In this document: positions 61,233 to 64,000 of the stretch, in pieces
Position numbering within the stretch: position 1 is the first letter of the stretch
Layout: each line of letters opens with the position of its first letter
Assembly (NCBI RefSeq): GCF_000021925.1
Contig: NC_011830.1
Coordinates: 3,755,001-3,819,000, forward strand
DNA: 64,000 nucleotides
Direction: 5' to 3'
DNA from: Desulfitobacterium hafniense DCB-2
GTDB taxonomy: Bacteria; Bacillota; Desulfitobacteriia; Desulfitobacteriales; Desulfitobacteriaceae
The notes under the pieces: generated by a model
Seen by the model: only the letters and a program-made list of their open reading frames with translations
Told to the model about the DNA's origin: nothing
Databases searched by the model: none
Program-made: the position numbers and the translations under genes

Positions 61233-62441
61233 TTATTGGTTCAATTCATGTGCTTCCTGCAAAGCTTGCAAATAATACTGAGGAACACATTCTTCCTTGA
61301 TACTGAACTTATTGAGCAATCGGTTTACCACAGACCAATTTCCTTGTTCATAAGCAATGATCAACTCCAGCAGATAACGATACCCATTGGGTTGCCCTAA
61401 AAGAGCATTTTTTACCGGCACTTCGATGGGAAGTTCCTGAAGAATCTCGGCCAGGGGACGATCCAGGCAGGCATCGATCAAGGAGAAAAGCCCTAATAAG
61501 AAAGCATTGGAATCCATACTCCCTAAGCCCACCTTCGCGGATAGTTTTTCGGCAAAGCTGGCTCTGACATAGGATTGGATAGCAAGGGCATCGGGTTTTC
61601 CATCGGTGATTTTACCCATCACGATGACTGAGGCCCATTTTTTCACTTCTTTAGGTCCTAATAGGGTCAAGGCTTGCTTAATGGAGGAGATCTGAGAGTT
61701 CAGACCAAAGGCGGAGGAATTAATAAATTTCAATAATTTATAGGTAAGGGAGATATCCGCCCTTATGATTTTTTCCAGTTTGTCTATGTCTACATCCGGA
61801 GAATTGACCTGCTGCAACAATCTCAAGTAGTTCAATTTATTTGAGGAAATATCTTTACCTTGAACAATATTCGGCTTGCTGAAGAAATACCCCTGAAACA
61901 ATCCATAACCAAAATCCTTGGCCTTCTTATATTCCTCCAGAGTCTCTACTTTTTCAGCTAAGAAACGTATATTGAGTTCATTCAATCGTTTGATCAAGGC
62001 CTGCAATTCATAGCTCTGAGTGGCTCGGAAATCCACCTTAATGATGTCGGCCAGTTCAATCAAAGAGCGATAATCCGGCCGGAACACAAAATCATCCAAA
62101 GCGATTTGATAGCCCTTTTCCTTAAGGCTCTTACAGGCTGCTACAACTTCCGGATCGGGCTCCACATCTTCGAGGATCTCAATGACCACTTGGTTCTTGG
62201 GGAGTAAAGTGGCCATCCCTTCCCTAAGCAAATTTGCTGTGAAGTTGATGAAGGCAGGTTTGCCCATGGTCAGCTTATTGAAGTCCATGAGAAAAAAGCT
62301 GCTGGAGATCAGGGAACTGGTGGCTGAGTCCCCATCGCCGCTCTTAAAATAATTGTCCATGCTTTCCCTGAAAAGAAGTTCATAAGCGTGAATATGACCC
62401 TGGGAATCCAGGATTGGCTGACGAGCTACAAAAACATCCAT
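61233..62441 (-). CDS. EAL and HDOD domain protein (YuxH-like)
   Basis: 402 residues from the ATG at 62441 with TGGAGGAG. The N-terminal half is an EAL fold (VARQPILDSQGHIHAYELLF, VIEILEDVEPDPEVVAACKS, QIALDDFVFRPDYR), but the signature is ELL rather than EAL. The C-terminal half is an HDOD domain (LEKIIRADISLTYKLLKFIN, SSFAF-like SSAFGLNSQISSIKQALTLL). Such proteins act in c-di-GMP or stress signalling, often without catalysis; catalytic activity is doubtful here. Confidence 0.9.
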   Translation of the reverse strand: MDVFVARQPILDSQGHIHAYELLFRESMDNYFKSGDGDSATSSLISSSFFLMDFNKLTMGKPAFINFTANLLREGMATLLPKNQVVIEILEDVEPDPEVVAACKSLKEKGYQIALDDFVFRPDYRSLIELADIIKVDFRATQSYELQALIKRLNELNIRFLAEKVETLEEYKKAKDFGYGLFQGYFFSKPNIVQGKDISSNKLNYLRLLQQVNSPDVDIDKLEKIIRADISLTYKLLKFINSSAFGLNSQISSIKQALTLLGPKEVKKWASVIVMGKITDGKPDALAIQSYVRASFAEKLSAKVGLGSMDSNAFLLGLFSLIDACLDRPLAEILQELPIEVPVKNALLGQPNGYRYLLELIIAYEQGNWSVVNRLLNKFSIKEECVPQYYLQALQEAHELNQ

Positions 62442-62575
62442 GAGCTCCTCCATTTTAGCAGTAATATTCCTGCAATTATACCAAATATTCACTTATTCTA
62501 ACTCTAAATCCTTAAATCCTTTATTTTTAGACCAACATTACGAAATTAACGCATTTATTATCAAAGCCCAGATTT

Positions 62576-64000
62576 TTAATCCTCTTTAATCTCAATTCCT
62601 GCCAGACGTATCAGGTATAAAGCATTGCGTGTGGTGGATATTCCCTCTCTGAGGGTATAATCAAAGTGGATCTCCTTGTTTTGGTAGTACTCCCGGAAGT
62701 GGTAGTTTTTGATCCTGCCCTTGCTTTCCCTCTCCAGCTCACCCAGCTCCAGGTCATGGGTCGATACCAGCCCCAATGCCCCTTTCTTCTGCAATTGCTG
62801 AATTAATGCGATAGCTCCTTGGTGACGATCATGGGAGTTCGTTCCCTTGAAAATCTCATCTAGTAAGAAGAACACCGGTTCATTCCCTTCTGCTGCTTCC
62901 ACAATCTGCTTAATCCGCAATATCTCCGCATAGAAGGAGGAAATGCTTTGCTCAAGATTATCGCTGACACGCATACAGGTCCATATCTCCACAATAGAGC
63001 AGCGGAACTTTTGGGCACACACCGGAGCACCTGTATAGGCAAGCAGAAGATTCGTCCCCACAGTGCGTAAAAAAGTACTCTTCCCTGACATGTTGGAGCC
63101 GGTAATAAGAGCGATTCCCGAGGGCTCCCTTAGGGTAAAATCATTGGTCACCCGTTTACGGGTAAGCAGAGGATGGCCCATTTGGCGGGCGGCTATTCCC
63201 CGTTGTTGTTCATTGCCTTTTTCTACTATCTCAGGGACTACCCAATCCGGATTCTCGAAAGGGATGGTAGCCAGGCTGGATAATTCTTCAAATTTCGCTA
63301 TAACCTCCAGCCAGCTGCGCAAAAGGCCTCCGGATTTGCTCTTCCATTCCTCAAGAGCTATCATGCAATGATAGTCCCAAAGCAAAAGAATGTTGATAAA
63401 GATAAACATCGCATTGTCACGATTGGAGATCCGCTCCACTATCTTGGAGAGCTTCTGAATCTGCTTATAGGCAGATCGCCCTTCTTGGTCACGCAAAATG
63501 TTCTGAAGCTTCTGAAGTTCCTCTGTGCGGAACTTCTTTTTCTCAAGCTGCTTCAGCATATCGGCATAGGTCTTTAAACTGGCTTCATGCTTATACACCA
63601 TGGCTAGAACCTTGGAACGCTCTTTATTATATAACTGGAGCAGCAGGATTTGGACAGCAACCAATAGTCCGGGAACCTGCCAGGGAACGGCACTCCAAAA
63701 CACATAGAGGGCTCCCATGATGCAGGTTATGGCGGGAAGAACCGTTACGGCCAGCTTGAGAACAGGCTTTAAATAAGCTTCTTCTCTTTCCTTTGCCCAA
63801 TGGATAAAGGGCTCCACGGCCTGAAATTGCTGGGAGGCAATGATTCCTTCTGTCTCAAAACGCTGACGCCATCCTAAATTTTGGGCCAGCTCCGCAATGG
63901 CTTCTTGACGCTTTAGTATTTCCTCATGGTTCTTAGCTGGAGTTTTGAGGACTTCGCTTAAAGCAATTCTCCCCAAGGGAGTTTGGGCAGAATTAATCCA
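62576..64000 (-). CDS. MutS-family ATPase with membrane segments (N-terminus beyond right edge)
   Basis: 474 residues visible; the frame is open to the window edge, so the start is outside. The N-terminal part (PLGRIALSEVLKTPAKNHEE, then LKRQEAIAEL) is like the MutS core (domain III). Two hydrophobic segments near residues 80-125 (LKLAVTVLPAITCIMGALYV; VPGLLVAVQILLLQLY) suggest membrane anchoring. The ATPase has LITGSNMSGKSTFLRTVGTN, SFYAEILRIKQIV, FFLLDEIFKGTNSHDR and GLVSTHDLELGEL. This is not classical MutS or MutS2: it lacks the mismatch-binding and Smr domains in the visible part. Confidence 0.88.
   Translation of the reverse strand, partial: WINSAQTPLGRIALSEVLKTPAKNHEEILKRQEAIAELAQNLGWRQRFETEGIIASQQFQAVEPFIHWAKEREEAYLKPVLKLAVTVLPAITCIMGALYVFWSAVPWQVPGLLVAVQILLLQLYNKERSKVLAMVYKHEASLKTYADMLKQLEKKKFRTEELQKLQNILRDQEGRSAYKQIQKLSKIVERISNRDNAMFIFINILLLWDYHCMIALEEWKSKSGGLLRSWLEVIAKFEELSSLATIPFENPDWVVPEIVEKGNEQQRGIAARQMGHPLLTRKRVTNDFTLREPSGIALITGSNMSGKSTFLRTVGTNLLLAYTGAPVCAQKFRCSIVEIWTCMRVSDNLEQSISSFYAEILRIKQIVEAAEGNEPVFFLLDEIFKGTNSHDRHQGAIALIQQLQKKGALGLVSTHDLELGELERESKGRIKNYHFREYYQNKEIHFDYTLREGISTTRNALYLIRLAGIEIKED

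Noticed and set aside
61201..61235. CRISPR-like short repeats (TTGATTCTTATT)
   Set aside because: Only a few short A/T-rich repeats near a terminator with no spacer structure.

Overview
The window reads as chromosome of a spore-forming, low-to-mid G+C Clostridia (Peptococcaceae), most like Desulfitobacterium. The evidence is a sigma-K gene, T-box leaders on alaS and hisS, the alaS-ireB-ruvX-DUF1292-mltG-U32 order typical of Firmicutes, and a phosphotransbutyrylase/butyrate kinase pair. This taxonomic placement rests on gene content and protein character, not on a database search. Most genes lie on the minus strand, so transcription mainly runs from high to low coordinates.

Region 1-25.9 kb carries two type IV pilus (T4P) gene sets. 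The upstream set (25.8 to 17.2 kb) runs pilA, pilB, pilC, a GspH-like, a PilV-like and a PilW-like prepilin, a large PilX-like pilin with carbohydrate-binding-like and Ig-like domains, then pilM, pilN and pilO. The downstream set (4.7 to 1 kb) has a GspG-like, a PilV-like, a PilW-like and a PilX-like prepilin, a second PilB/GspE ATPase, pilT and the start of a second pilC. Between them lie sigK, thiolase, butyrate kinase and phosphotransbutyrylase, an azlB-like/azlC/azlD branched-chain amino-acid export operon, psd, a YqeG-type phosphatase, and the shikimate genes aroE, aroC, aroK and aroB with another prepilin gene between aroE and aroC.

Region 26-35.5 kb is a housekeeping block: DUF4911, U32 protein, mltG, a VanW-family lipoprotein, DUF1292, ruvX, an aldo/keto reductase with a ferredoxin-like tail, ireB, and alaS behind a T-box leader with its own promoter.

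Region 35.5-45 kb is accessory. It has an RCC1-repeat lipoprotein next to a frameshifted pseudogene, remnants of an ECF sigma gene and of a second RCC1 gene, a small lipoprotein, a complete IS4-family element (9-bp target duplication), two secreted proteins, an ECF sigma gene split by a frameshift beside its DUF4367 partner, and a RelB/YafQ toxin-antitoxin cassette between two 68-bp direct repeats.

Region 45-64 kb returns to core functions: an AI-2E-family permease, small proteins, mnmA-iscU-iscS-iscR, rarA, a CsoR repressor with trxA, hisS-aspS behind a T-box, a PIN-domain toxin pair, a DIP1984-family protein, a two-component system, an EAL-HDOD protein, and a membrane-anchored MutS-family ATPase that runs off the right edge. 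No rRNA, convincing tRNA or CRISPR array was seen.
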